A DNA stretch of 52,468 bases. Source: an uncultured Clostridia bacterium. Its GTDB lineage: Bacteria; Bacillota; Clostridia; Christensenellales; Aristaeellaceae. Positions within the stretch are counted from its first letter, which is position 1. Each line of letters opens with the position of its first letter. Positions 33,763-41,355 of this stretch are shown piece after piece. Made by a program: the position numbers and the translations under genes. The stretch covers positions 1 through 52,468 of the forward strand of contig CAMFCQ010000009.1 in assembly GCA_945948915.1 (NCBI GenBank), given 5' to 3'. The notes beneath the pieces are model-generated. The model was not told the DNA's origin. It made no database searches and worked only from the letters and a program-made list of their open reading frames with translations.

Positions 33763-34887
33763 ATGAAGATATCCAAGAAGGACGCGCTGCTGTGGTTCGA
33801 GTTTTTCGCTTCTCTGCCCGAGGACGAGGAGCTGCTTCCCCGTCAGCAGGAGATCGCGCTGGCGACGTTTGCCCAGATCGAGGCCGCGGTGGACGCGCGC
33901 AACGAGCAGCTGATGCGCGGGATTCCGGGCCTGAAGACGCTCGGCGGGCGCACCTACTACGTCGGCGATGACAGCAGGTTTTCCAAGGGCTGCCGCTCCT
34001 GCCTGACCGGCACGGGCCTGTCCGCCATCCGCAAGACGAACAAATGCAACATCCAGTGCAAGTTCTGCTATAACTACGGCGAGCTCGACCGCATCCCGCC
34101 CATCGGCGAGGGCATGTGGCAGATCGGCGGCACCAGGTTCTACGAGAAGGACCTCGACCTGCTCCTGTCCATTCAGGACAAGCCCACCGGCGTCTCCTAT
34201 GTGTACCTCGAGCCGTTCATGGAGATTGAAAAGTATTACGGCGTCATCGCCAAATTCCATGCTGCGGGTATCCACCAGCACATGTACACCAACGGCCTGC
34301 TGTGCACGGAGGAGAACCTCCGGGCGCTGGGCGAGGCGGGCCTTGACGAGCTGCGCTTCAACCTCGGCGCGAGCGATTGCCACGACAAGGTGATCGAGAA
34401 CATCCGCATCGCCAAAAAGTACATCCCCTACGTCGGCATCGAAACGCCGATGACCCCGGAGTTCTACGAAGCGTTCATGAAGAAGAAGGAGCAGGTGCTC
34501 TCCACCGGGCTGGACTTCATGAACTGCGCGGAGCTGCACCTGAACCCCAACAACATCGGCAACTACGACGGCGAGAACCTGTACATCGCGCGCTTGGGCT
34601 ACATCTCCCCGATCTGGAGCCGCGAGATCACCTTCAAAATCATGAAGATGGCGGACGCGGAGAAGTGGCCCCTCGTCGTGCACGACTGCTCCAACCACAC
34701 CAAGTTTGCCCGCGGCCTGAACCTGCGCGGCAAGGAGGGCGGCTGCTTCGGCGCAAGCGACTACGTCTGCGAGTTCCCGACAATGCCCTACGCGGCGTTC
34801 CTGCCCGTGCTGTGCGACGATTCCTTCCCGTTCCTGACAGAAGAGCCGCTGCCCTACGGTTATAATCCGGGGGATATCGTGCTGTAA
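33763..34887 (+). CDS. Radical SAM protein of unknown function
   Basis: A 374-residue enzyme with the radical SAM cluster motif Cys95-x3-Cys99-x2-Cys102 (CNIQCKFC), so it binds a 4Fe-4S cluster and S-adenosylmethionine. The SAM barrel follows (YVYLEPFMEIEKY, TNGLLCTEENL, LRFNLGASD). Two more cysteines precede the motif (Cys77, Cys80) and three lie in the C-terminal part (HDCSNHTKF, GGCFGASDYVC), which could hold an extra metal site. The N-terminal ~60 residues are helical. GGAGG precedes the ATG at 33763. It is monocistronic, with no partner peptide or clear pathway neighbour, so the reaction is unknown. Confidence 0.85.
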   Translation: MKISKKDALLWFEFFASLPEDEELLPRQQEIALATFAQIEAAVDARNEQLMRGIPGLKTLGGRTYYVGDDSRFSKGCRSCLTGTGLSAIRKTNKCNIQCKFCYNYGELDRIPPIGEGMWQIGGTRFYEKDLDLLLSIQDKPTGVSYVYLEPFMEIEKYYGVIAKFHAAGIHQHMYTNGLLCTEENLRALGEAGLDELRFNLGASDCHDKVIENIRIAKKYIPYVGIETPMTPEFYEAFMKKKEQVLSTGLDFMNCAELHLNPNNIGNYDGENLYIARLGYISPIWSREITFKIMKMADAEKWPLVVHDCSNHTKFARGLNLRGKEGGCFGASDYVCEFPTMPYAAFLPVLCDDSFPFLTEEPLPYGYNPGDIVL

Positions 34888-34970
34888 ACCGCGCGTCCAA
34901 ATCTCCCGCCTATAGAGAAGCACCGGAGCATATTGGACTGTATCCCGATAAATAGACAATGAAAAAAGAG

Positions 34971-35006
34971 ACCTCCTGTTGTAGAATAAAAGCTACGACA
35001 GGAGGT
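34971..35006 (+). promoter_or_regulatory. Hairpin that buries the ribosome site of an insertion-sequence relic
   Basis: ACCTCCTGTTGTAG (34971-34984) pairs with CTACGACAGGAGGT (34993-35006), 14 bp with one G-U pair and an 8-base loop. The AGGAGG (35000-35005) eight bases before the ATG at 35014 is inside the stem. Such hairpins near IS ends limit transposase translation from outside transcripts. Confidence 0.65.
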
Positions 35007-35013
35007 TATCTGT

Positions 35014-35068
35014 ATGGCAAGAAAGTATGCCTTTCGGCAGGATACGCCAGAATATGCTGTTGTCTGCG
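35014..35068 (+). pseudogene. Truncated 5' end of a transposase-like ORF
   Basis: An ATG with a well-placed AGGAGG opens MARKYAFRQDTPEYAVV, then the sequence runs straight into the 3' end of the oppositely oriented NifX-like gene. The further reading frame is only the antisense of that gene. The upstream hairpin and the abrupt end suggest the left end of an insertion sequence, the rest lost by deletion. The IS family is not identified. Confidence 0.45.
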
Positions 35069-35476
35069 TCAATGGCAGCTGCACGCGTGATCCTCGCCGC
35101 CGCAGCCATGCTCACCGCAGGCGTGATCCGCACCGTGGTGCTCGTGATGGCTGCAGTTGGGTGCGTCGCTCGCCTCGAGTGTGCCCGCCAGCAGCGCCTC
35201 CACCGCCGCGTCCGCATCACCCTGCACGCCGCCGTGGATCCTGATACCGAAGCTCCTCAGCGCCGTCTGCGCGCCGCCGCCGATGCCGCCGCAGATCAGA
35301 TCGTCCACACCGTTCATCATCAGGAAGCCCGCCAGCAGGCTGTGGCCGCTGCCGGTGGCGTCGATCACCCTGCTGGAGACGACCTTGCCGTCCTCCGCCT
35401 CATAGAGCTTGAACGTGGCGCAATGGCCGAAGTGCTGGAAAATCTGTCCGTTGTCGTAGGTCACTGCAATCTTCAT
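35069..35476 (-). CDS. NifX/NifB-type iron-molybdenum cofactor-binding domain protein with metal-rich tail
   Basis: A 135-residue protein with a dinitrogenase FeMo-cofactor domain (residues ~1-105; MKIAVTYDNGQIFQHFGHC at the start, ICGGIGGGAQ in the middle). Stand-alone members are common in anaerobes without nitrogenase and probably handle iron-sulfur or other metal clusters. The last ~28 residues are very rich in His and Cys (HHEHHG, CGEHGCGG, HACSCH), a likely metal-binding tail. GGAGG lies eight bases before the ATG at 35476. Its 3' end abuts an insertion-sequence relic. Confidence 0.87.
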   Translation of the reverse strand: MKIAVTYDNGQIFQHFGHCATFKLYEAEDGKVVSSRVIDATGSGHSLLAGFLMMNGVDDLICGGIGGGAQTALRSFGIRIHGGVQGDADAAVEALLAGTLEASDAPNCSHHEHHGADHACGEHGCGGEDHACSCH

Positions 35477-35549
35477 CGAAAAAACCTCCTGCATTCGTCG
35501 TTATAACCCTGTATCTTTCGCCATAAACCGCGGAATTCCTCCGCACGCG

Positions 35550-35578
35550 TTGCAAAATCCCGGCAGTACCCTTATAAT
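35550..35578 (+). promoter_or_regulatory. Promoter of the heterodimeric ABC exporter
   Basis: TTGCAA (35550-35555) and TATAAT (35573-35578) are 17 bases apart, 56 bases before the TTG start. Confidence 0.72.
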
Positions 35579-35633
35579 AGAGATGTTTTGGACGGTTTTT
35601 CCGTAAGCATTTCCACAAAGCAGGTGATCGTTT

Positions 35634-37367
35634 TTGAAGAAACTCCTCGTCTATATCAAGGGCTACGGCCGCGAGTGCGTGCTCGGCCCGCTGTTCAAGC
35701 TGCTGGAGGCGTCGTTTGAGCTCATCATCCCGCTGATCGTGGCGAGCATCATCGACCGCGGCATCGCCGCAGGCGACCGCGCGCACGTCGTCAGGATGGT
35801 CGCGTGCATGGCGGCGCTGGGTCTGGTGGGCCTGCTGGCCGCGGTGACGGCGCAGTTCTTCGCTGCCAAGGCCGCCATCGGCTTTTCCACCCGGCTGCGC
35901 CATGTGCTCATGGCGCACATCCAGACGCTTTCCTACACGGAGCTGGATACGCTGGGCACCTCCACGCTCATCACACGCATGACCAGCGATGTCAATCAGG
36001 TGCAGTCCGGCGTCAACATGTGTCTGCGCCTGCTGCTGCGCTCCCCGTTCGTGGTCTTCGGCGCGATGGTGATGGCGTTTACGATCGACGTACGCTGCGC
36101 GCTGATCTTCGTGGCCGTCATCGCCGTGCTCTGCGCGATCGTCTTCTCGATCATGCTGATCACCATCCCCCGGTATCGCGCCGTGCAGGGCCAGCTGGAC
36201 AGCGTCACCGCCGCCACGCGCGAGAACCTGAACGGCGTGCGCGTGCTGCGCGCCTTCTGCAAGGAGGACGCGGAGACCGAAAAGTTTGAGCGGCGCAACC
36301 AGCTGCTCACCCGTATGCAGCTGGCCGTGGGCCGAATCTCCGCCAGCATGAATCCGCTGACCTACGTGGTCATCAACGCGGCGGTCATCGCGCTGATCTA
36401 CAGCGGCGCGCTGCGCGTTGACATGGGCACGCTCTCGCAGGGCGAGGTCATCGCGCTGTACAACTACATGAGCCAGATCCTCGTGGAGCTGGTGAAGATG
36501 GCCAACCTCATCATCCTGCTCACCAAGGCCTGGGCCTGCGGCGACCGCATCAGCGCGGTGCTTGACGTGCAGTCCTCCCAGCTGAGCGGCGACAGGGAAT
36601 TTGACGAAGCCCGTCGCGGCAGCGTCTCATTTGAGGATGTGTCCGTGCACTACAAGGACGCCGGCGCGGACGCGCTGGAGCACATCTCCTTCTGCGCCCG
36701 GCCCGGCGAAACCATCGGCGTCATCGGCGGCACGGGCAGCGGCAAGAGCACGCTCATCAGCCTCATCCCGCGCTTCTACGACGCGACAAGCGGCCGTGTG
36801 TGCGTGGGCGGCGTCGACGTGCGCGAGCTGAAGAAGGAAACGCTGCGCGACGCCGTTGCCGTCGTGCCGCAGAAGGCCGTGCTCTTCAAGGGCACCATCC
36901 GCTCCAACCTGCTCTGGGGCAACGAGAACGCCACCGAGCAGGAGCTGCTGGACGCGCTTTCCACCGCGCAGGCGCTGGACGTGGTGAACGCCAAGCCCGG
37001 CAGGCTCGACGAGCCGGTAGAGCAGGGCGGCCGCAACTTCTCCGGCGGCCAGCGCCAGCGCCTGACGATCGCGCGCGCGCTGGTCAAGAAGCCCGACATC
37101 CTGATCCTCGACGACAGCGCCTCCGCGCTCGACTACGCGACTGACGCCAGCCTGCGCCGCGCCATCCGGCAGATGGACAACCGCCCGACGACGTTCATCG
37201 TCTCCCAGCGCGCGTCCTCCGTGCGCTTCGCGGACCAGATCATTGTGCTGGACGACGGCAGCGTCGCCGGCATCGGCACGCACGATGCGCTGCTTGCAGG
37301 CTGTCCGGTCTATCAGGAAATCTACGCGTCCCAGTACGGCAGGGAGGAGGCGGTGCAGCATGGCTAA
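35634..37367 (+). CDS. ABC exporter subunit with degenerate ATP site (TM287/BmrC type)
   Basis: A 577-residue half-transporter: about six membrane segments (residues ~15-310) then an ATPase domain. Walker A is GGTGSGKST and the signature is FSGGQRQR. In Walker B (LILDDSASALD) the residue after Asp493 is Asp494 instead of the catalytic Glu, the mark of the weak site in heterodimeric exporters. It begins at a TTG with AGGTGA upstream; the sequence from there (MKKLLVYIKGYGRE) is typical. The stop overlaps the second subunit's ATG by 8 bases. Substrates of such pairs are often drugs or lipids, not predictable here. Confidence 0.9.
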   Translation: MKKLLVYIKGYGRECVLGPLFKLLEASFELIIPLIVASIIDRGIAAGDRAHVVRMVACMAALGLVGLLAAVTAQFFAAKAAIGFSTRLRHVLMAHIQTLSYTELDTLGTSTLITRMTSDVNQVQSGVNMCLRLLLRSPFVVFGAMVMAFTIDVRCALIFVAVIAVLCAIVFSIMLITIPRYRAVQGQLDSVTAATRENLNGVRVLRAFCKEDAETEKFERRNQLLTRMQLAVGRISASMNPLTYVVINAAVIALIYSGALRVDMGTLSQGEVIALYNYMSQILVELVKMANLIILLTKAWACGDRISAVLDVQSSQLSGDREFDEARRGSVSFEDVSVHYKDAGADALEHISFCARPGETIGVIGGTGSGKSTLISLIPRFYDATSGRVCVGGVDVRELKKETLRDAVAVVPQKAVLFKGTIRSNLLWGNENATEQELLDALSTAQALDVVNAKPGRLDEPVEQGGRNFSGGQRQRLTIARALVKKPDILILDDSASALDYATDASLRRAIRQMDNRPTTFIVSQRASSVRFADQIIVLDDGSVAGIGTHDALLAGCPVYQEIYASQYGREEAVQHG

Positions 37368-39120
37368 GAAGAACACTGGCAACGCCGAACAGCGCGCCGT
37401 GCTCGCGCGCGTGATGCGCTACATCCGTCCGCATCTGCCCAAGCTTCTGGCTTCGCTGCTGCTCTCGCTCATCGTTGTGGTGCTGACGCTGAATCTGCCC
37501 ATCCTGGTCGGCCGCGCGATTGACTGCATCGTCGGCGCGGGCCAGGTCGATTTCGGTGCGCTCGCGCGGGTACTGCAGACCCTCGCCGTGTGCATCGTGC
37601 TGACCGCCGCGGCCCAGTGGCTGCAGAGCGACCTCAACAACCGCGTGACCTATGCCACCGTGCGCGACATCCGCCGCGACGCGTTCGCGCGCATCCAGCA
37701 GCTGCCGCTGTCCTATCTGGACAGCCACCCGACCGGCGACGTGGTCAGCCGCATGATCGCGGATGTCGATACCTTTGCCGACGGCCTGCTCATGGGCTTC
37801 ACCCAGCTGTTTACCGGCGTCATGACGATTGCGGGCACGCTGGTCTTCATGTTTGCGCTCAGCCCTGCCATCACGCTGGCCGTCGTGGTCATCACCCCTG
37901 TCTCCCTGCTGGTGGCCAGCTTCATCGCCAAGTCTACGCACGACATGTTCGTCCTGCAGTCGAAGACCCGCGGCGAGCAGACTGCGCTCATCGACGAGGC
38001 GATTCTGGAGCAGAAGCTGGTGCAGGCGTTCGGCCGCGAGGACGCGACGCTCGCGCAGTTTGACGAGATCAACGAGCTCCTGCGCGCCTGTTCGCTGCGC
38101 GCGGTGTTCTTCTCCTCGCTCACCAATCCCTGCACGCGCTTCGTCAATTCGCTGGTCTATGCGGTCGTCGCGCTCTTCGGCGCGCTGTCCGCCATCTCCG
38201 GCACGCTGTCCGTCGGCATGCTCTCCTCCTTCCTGTCCTACGCCAACCAGTACACCAAGCCGTTCAACGAGATTTCCGGCGTCATCACCGAGCTGCAAAA
38301 CGCGCTCGCCTGCGCGGGCCGTATCTTCGCGCTCATCGACGAGCCGGCGCAGTCGCCCGAGCCCGAAAGCCCCGAGGCGCTGGGCAGCGTGCGCGGCGAG
38401 GTCTCCCTGTCTGACGTGTGCTTCTCCTACACGCCGGAGCGGAAGCTCATCGAGCACTTCTCCCTGAACGTCAGGCCCGGTCAGCGCGTGGCCATCGTCG
38501 GCCCGACGGGCTGCGGCAAGACCACGATGATCAACCTGCTGATGCGCTTTTATGACGTGGATGCCGGCGCCATCCGCGTGGACGGCCATGAGACGCGCCG
38601 CGTCACGCGCAGCGACCTGCGCAAGAGCATCGGCATGGTGCTGCAGGATACCTGGCTGTGCGCCGGCACGATCCGCGACAACATCGCCATGGGCAGGCCG
38701 GACGCCACGGACGAGGAGATCATCGCCGCCGCAAAGGCCGCGCACGCGCACGGCTTCATCCGCCGCCTGCCCGAGGGCTACCGCACGGTCATCACCGAGA
38801 ACGGCGGCGGCCTCTCCCAGGGCCAGAAGCAGCTGCTGTGCATCGCGCGTGTCATGCTCTGCCTGCCGCCAATGCTGATCCTTGATGAGGCGACCTCCTC
38901 CATCGACACGCGCACGGAGCTGAAGATTCAGGACGCGTTCGCCACGATGATGCAGGGCCGCACGTCCTTCATCGTCGCCCACCGCCTCTCCACCATCAAG
39001 AGCGCGGACGTGATCCTCGTCATGCGCGAGGGCAGGGTCGTTGAGCAGGGCACGCACGAGGAGCTGCTGGCCCAGGGCGGTTTCTACGCCGAGCTGCATC
39101 AGGCACAGTACGCGAACTGA
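37360..39120 (+). CDS. ABC exporter subunit with catalytic ATP site (TM288/BmrD type)
   Basis: A 586-residue partner of the preceding subunit. Walker A is GPTGCGKTT; the signature is LSQGQKQLL; Walker B is LILDEATSS with Asp509 and catalytic Glu510, followed by the switch His in IVAHRLS. This pattern complements the partner's Asp-for-Glu change, so the two should form one heterodimer with one active and one degenerate site. GGAGG is nine bases before the ATG at 37360, and the genes overlap. Confidence 0.92.
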   Translation: MAKKNTGNAEQRAVLARVMRYIRPHLPKLLASLLLSLIVVVLTLNLPILVGRAIDCIVGAGQVDFGALARVLQTLAVCIVLTAAAQWLQSDLNNRVTYATVRDIRRDAFARIQQLPLSYLDSHPTGDVVSRMIADVDTFADGLLMGFTQLFTGVMTIAGTLVFMFALSPAITLAVVVITPVSLLVASFIAKSTHDMFVLQSKTRGEQTALIDEAILEQKLVQAFGREDATLAQFDEINELLRACSLRAVFFSSLTNPCTRFVNSLVYAVVALFGALSAISGTLSVGMLSSFLSYANQYTKPFNEISGVITELQNALACAGRIFALIDEPAQSPEPESPEALGSVRGEVSLSDVCFSYTPERKLIEHFSLNVRPGQRVAIVGPTGCGKTTMINLLMRFYDVDAGAIRVDGHETRRVTRSDLRKSIGMVLQDTWLCAGTIRDNIAMGRPDATDEEIIAAAKAAHAHGFIRRLPEGYRTVITENGGGLSQGQKQLLCIARVMLCLPPMLILDEATSSIDTRTELKIQDAFATMMQGRTSFIVAHRLSTIKSADVILVMREGRVVEQGTHEELLAQGGFYAELHQAQYAN

Positions 39121-39125
39121 GCTTC

Positions 39126-39205
39126 CCGCCGCGAAGCGAAGAAGGGAGTCTGAGGGATGAAATCCCTCAGGCAGGGGCATGGGGCAAGGCCCCCATCGTT
39201 CCCCA
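39126..39205 (+). repeat. Modular hairpin repeat (copy, forward)
   Basis: CGCGAAGCGAAGAAGGGAG, hairpin TGAGGGATGAAATCCCTCA, then hairpin GGGGCAAGGCCCC. It is the left flank of a composite structure with the palindrome at 39216-39376 and a reverse copy at 39385-39460. Confidence 0.7.
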
Positions 39206-39215
39206 TAAAGCAAAG

Positions 39216-39376
39216 AAAAACGTAGTTTCAGAGCAGGCTGCGCAGCAGCCTACGATTGAAACGGGGCTGATCCACAAAGCTAAGGTTTATTCAAGTTCAT
39301 TCTGAATTCCTGCTTTGTGAATCAGCACCGTCTCAATCGCAGAAGGCTATGCCTTCTGCTCTGAGACTACGTTTTT
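39216..39376. repeat. 161-bp nested palindrome made of two head-to-head terminator-like units
   Basis: AAAAACGTAGTTTCAGAGCA (39216-39235) pairs with 39357-39376; 39253-39280 pairs with 39312-39339 with three mismatches; each arm holds its own small hairpin (39236-39250 and 39340-39358). Each arm resembles the terminator unit at 21402-21455. In the convergent gap after the ABC exporter it can stop transcription from both sides. Confidence 0.75.
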
Positions 39377-39384
39377 TTCATAGG

Positions 39385-39460
39385 ACGGGATACGTTGGGC
39401 TGCCGCCCAAACCTGCTTGGGGATTTCATCCCCAAACCCCTTCTTCGCTTCGCGCATAGC
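39385..39460 (-). repeat. Modular hairpin repeat (copy, reverse)
   Basis: On the - strand: GCGCGAAGCGAAGAAGGGGT, hairpin GGGGATGAAATCCCC, then GGGCGGCAGCCCAACGTATCCC. With 39126-39205 it forms an outer inverted repeat around the palindrome. Confidence 0.7.
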
Positions 39461-39497
39461 ATCCCATCTGTTTCATCAAGAACAGCATTGGCCCCCG

Positions 39498-40163
39498 TCA
39501 CGCCCGGTACTTCTTCCAGTTGATGACCAGCGAGTACGCGACAGGCAGGCCAATCACCGCCGCGATCGTCGCGACAGGGATCATCGGCCCGGAGCCGATC
39601 AGTCCGCAGACGATCATCAGCAGCCCGCAGAGCACCCAGACCGGCGCGGCAAAACGGTGCGTCCTGTTCCAGATCTCCTCGTCCGCCAGCGTCCACGGCA
39701 GGCGAATGCCGGTGGTATTGCTGCGCCGCATCTTCGGCATGTAATTGCCCACCAGCGCGAAGATCACGCCGACGAACACCCAGACGATCCGGTCGATGGC
39801 AAACGGCGCGCCCAGCGCATAGCCGTAGCACAGCACCGTCACCAGCAGAGAGACCGCCGGCACGATCAGCAGCAGAAGGCGCCGTACCTTTGGACTGAGA
39901 TGATCCACCCGGTTGCCCGGCATACAGCTGATCAGCAGGCACATCCAGTGCAGCCCCAGCAGCAGCAGCGGCATGCCGAACACGGCAAACGGTTTGCTGG
40001 AAAAGCCGTCCGGCTCATTGCTGAAATTGAAATGCGTCGCCATCGGGTCGGGCAGGCGATCCCAAAGCAGCACGCCCACCAGCATCTGCAGCAGGATGAT
40101 AGCGCTGGTCAGCACGAGCAGCATTTTGTGCTCCCGCCACACGGTCTTCAGATTCGTTTTCAT
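39498..40163 (-). CDS. sdpI: SdpI-family membrane protein
   Basis: A 221-residue membrane protein with six or so hydrophobic segments. The N-terminal DUF1648 part has DRLPDPMATHFNFSNEPDGF, and the C-terminal SdpI part has LGNYMPKMRRSNTTGIRLPW and WNRTHRFA, both standard. In Bacillus subtilis SdpI gives immunity to the SdpC toxin and, when bound to it, recruits the repressor SdpR to the membrane. It starts 3 bases after the sdpR stop codon, so they form one operon. No sdpC-like toxin gene is in the window. Confidence 0.88.
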   Translation of the reverse strand: MKTNLKTVWREHKMLLVLTSAIILLQMLVGVLLWDRLPDPMATHFNFSNEPDGFSSKPFAVFGMPLLLLGLHWMCLLISCMPGNRVDHLSPKVRRLLLLIVPAVSLLVTVLCYGYALGAPFAIDRIVWVFVGVIFALVGNYMPKMRRSNTTGIRLPWTLADEEIWNRTHRFAAPVWVLCGLLMIVCGLIGSGPMIPVATIAAVIGLPVAYSLVINWKKYRA

Positions 40164-40166
40164 GCC

Positions 40167-40430
40167 TCATTCCCCCTTCAGTTGAGACAGCCAGAGCATG
40201 ACCTCCTCCACCACGGAGGTGTTCAGCTCGTAATAGATAAAGTTCTTCTCCCGCGCTTCAAACACGAGATCCGCCTTTTTCAGCACGTTCAGATGGTAGG
40301 AGATCGTCGCACCCGTCATGTCGAAGTGGCTGCCGATCTCCCCGGCGGACAGCCGCCCCTTGCGCAGCAGCAGCAGGATCTCCCGCCGCGCAGGGTCCGA
40401 AAGCGCCTTGAATGTCTCCGCAAACCCCAT
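40167..40430 (-). CDS. sdpR: ArsR/SdpR-type autorepressor
   Basis: An 87-residue winged-helix repressor of the SdpR branch of the ArsR family. The recognition region is MTGATISYHLNVLKKADLV, and FKALSDPARREILLLL is the typical N-terminal helix. No metal-binding Cys pair is present. AGGAGG precedes the ATG at 40430. Two nearly identical 20-bp palindromes bracket its promoter, which indicates autorepression of sdpR-sdpI, relieved when SdpI sequesters SdpR. Confidence 0.9.
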   Translation of the reverse strand: MGFAETFKALSDPARREILLLLRKGRLSAGEIGSHFDMTGATISYHLNVLKKADLVFEAREKNFIYYELNTSVVEEVMLWLSQLKGE

Positions 40431-40452
40431 TTGCCGCGCCTCCTTTCAAAGT

Positions 40453-40472
40453 ATTTCGAAGATCTTCTAAAT
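40453..40472. promoter_or_regulatory. Operator 2 of sdpR (over the transcription start)
   Basis: ATTTCGAAGATCTTCTAAAT, a palindrome with one mismatched pair. It matches the pattern ATTTAGAA-N4-TTCTAAAT of operator 1 at all but one arm base and lies just downstream of the -10 box. Confidence 0.8.
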
Positions 40473-40474
40473 GC

Positions 40475-40503
40475 ATTATACGATGGCTCAGCATCCCTGT
40501 CAA
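40475..40503 (-). promoter_or_regulatory. Consensus promoter of sdpR-sdpI
   Basis: Perfect TTGACA (40503-40498) and perfect TATAAT (40480-40475) with a 17-base spacer on the - strand. It is flanked by two operators, so high basal strength under tight repression is expected. Confidence 0.9.
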
Positions 40504-40508
40504 CAGGT

Positions 40509-40528
40509 ATTTAGAATATTTTCTAAAT
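40509..40528. promoter_or_regulatory. Operator 1 of sdpR (upstream of the -35)
   Basis: ATTTAGAATATTTTCTAAAT has 8-bp perfect arms and a 4-base spacer. Its centre is 56 bp from that of operator 2. Confidence 0.8.
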
Positions 40529-40540
40529 TCTTTTCAAGCA

Positions 40541-40571
40541 AATGCGCCCTCCCCGACAGGGAAGGCGCATT
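40541..40571 (-). terminator. Terminator of the hprK operon
   Basis: AATGCGCC (40541-40548) pairs with GGCGCATT (40564-40571), with further CCC/GGG pairing inside. On the - strand it is followed by TGCTTG. It isolates the hprK operon from the sdpR promoter. Confidence 0.6.
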
Positions 40572-40581
40572 GTATGTTGCT

Positions 40582-41352
40582 TTATTCGCAGAGCACCCTT
40601 GCCGCATCCTGCATCAGGCGCTCATACGCCGGCACGTCCACATGCTCGCCGACGAAGCACACGACCAGCGGCTGCTCCGCAAAGATGACGCCCACGTCGT
40701 GCGTCACGCCGGTATCCTCGCCGGTCTTGTGCGCAATGCGGATGCCGCGCGCGTGCAGATCAAACGGCAGCTTGCCGTTCAGACGCTGATCGAGCAGGAT
40801 GTCCATCATCGCGTCGCTGGCCTCGGGCGAAACGATCTCTCCCCGCCAAAGCTTCTCCAGCAGCATGCCCATCTCGCCGGCGGTGATGCTGTTTTCCAGG
40901 CCGCGGCGGGCAGCTTCGCTGTCAAAGAGCAAGCGGCGCAGGGTTGTCCTCTCGCAGCCCAGGGCGCGCAGGGTCGCGTTGACGCGCCCGATGCCCAGGC
41001 GGCGAATCAGGATGTTGGTCGCGGTGTTGTCGCTGACGATGATCATGAGCCTGACCAGATCCAGCAGCGTCATCTCGATGCCCGTGTGCATCGCCTTGAG
41101 CGTGCCGCAGGAGGGCATGCGCTCCGTATCGGCCAGCGCGTGGATTTCGTCAAGATGCAGTTCGCCCGCCGCCTGCGCGCGGAAGGCCTCGATCATCACC
41201 GGAATCTTGATGACGCTCGCCGCCACGACGGGCTTCTCCGCGCCGCGCGCAAACGTCTCGCCGGTGACAAGGTTCTTTACATACACGCCCGTATCGCCGC
41301 CAAGCGCTTCAAGCTGCGGCGCGATCCATGCGCCGAATTCGGAAATCGTCAT
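40582..41352 (-). CDS. Class A beta-lactamase-like serine hydrolase
   Basis: A 256-residue protein with the three penicillin-recognising motifs: Ser46-Val-Ile-Lys49, Ser107-Asp-Asn109 and Lys209-Thr-Gly211. The usual omega-loop Glu-x-x-x-Asn of true class A enzymes is not seen; Glu153-Asn154 (GLENSITAGE) is the nearest candidate. There is no signal peptide, so it is probably cytoplasmic and may act on another ester or amide rather than on antibiotics. It follows the ROK kinase gene by three bases, as the third gene of the hprK operon. Confidence 0.82.
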   Translation of the reverse strand: MTISEFGAWIAPQLEALGGDTGVYVKNLVTGETFARGAEKPVVAASVIKIPVMIEAFRAQAAGELHLDEIHALADTERMPSCGTLKAMHTGIEMTLLDLVRLMIIVSDNTATNILIRRLGIGRVNATLRALGCERTTLRRLLFDSEAARRGLENSITAGEMGMLLEKLWRGEIVSPEASDAMMDILLDQRLNGKLPFDLHARGIRIAHKTGEDTGVTHDVGVIFAEQPLVVCFVGEHVDVPAYERLMQDAARVLCE

Positions 41353-41355
41353 CGT

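Noticed and set aside
37240-39213. A 657-codon open frame on the - strand
   Set aside because: Antisense shadow of the second ABC exporter subunit; composition is biased and no ribosome site or domain is seen.
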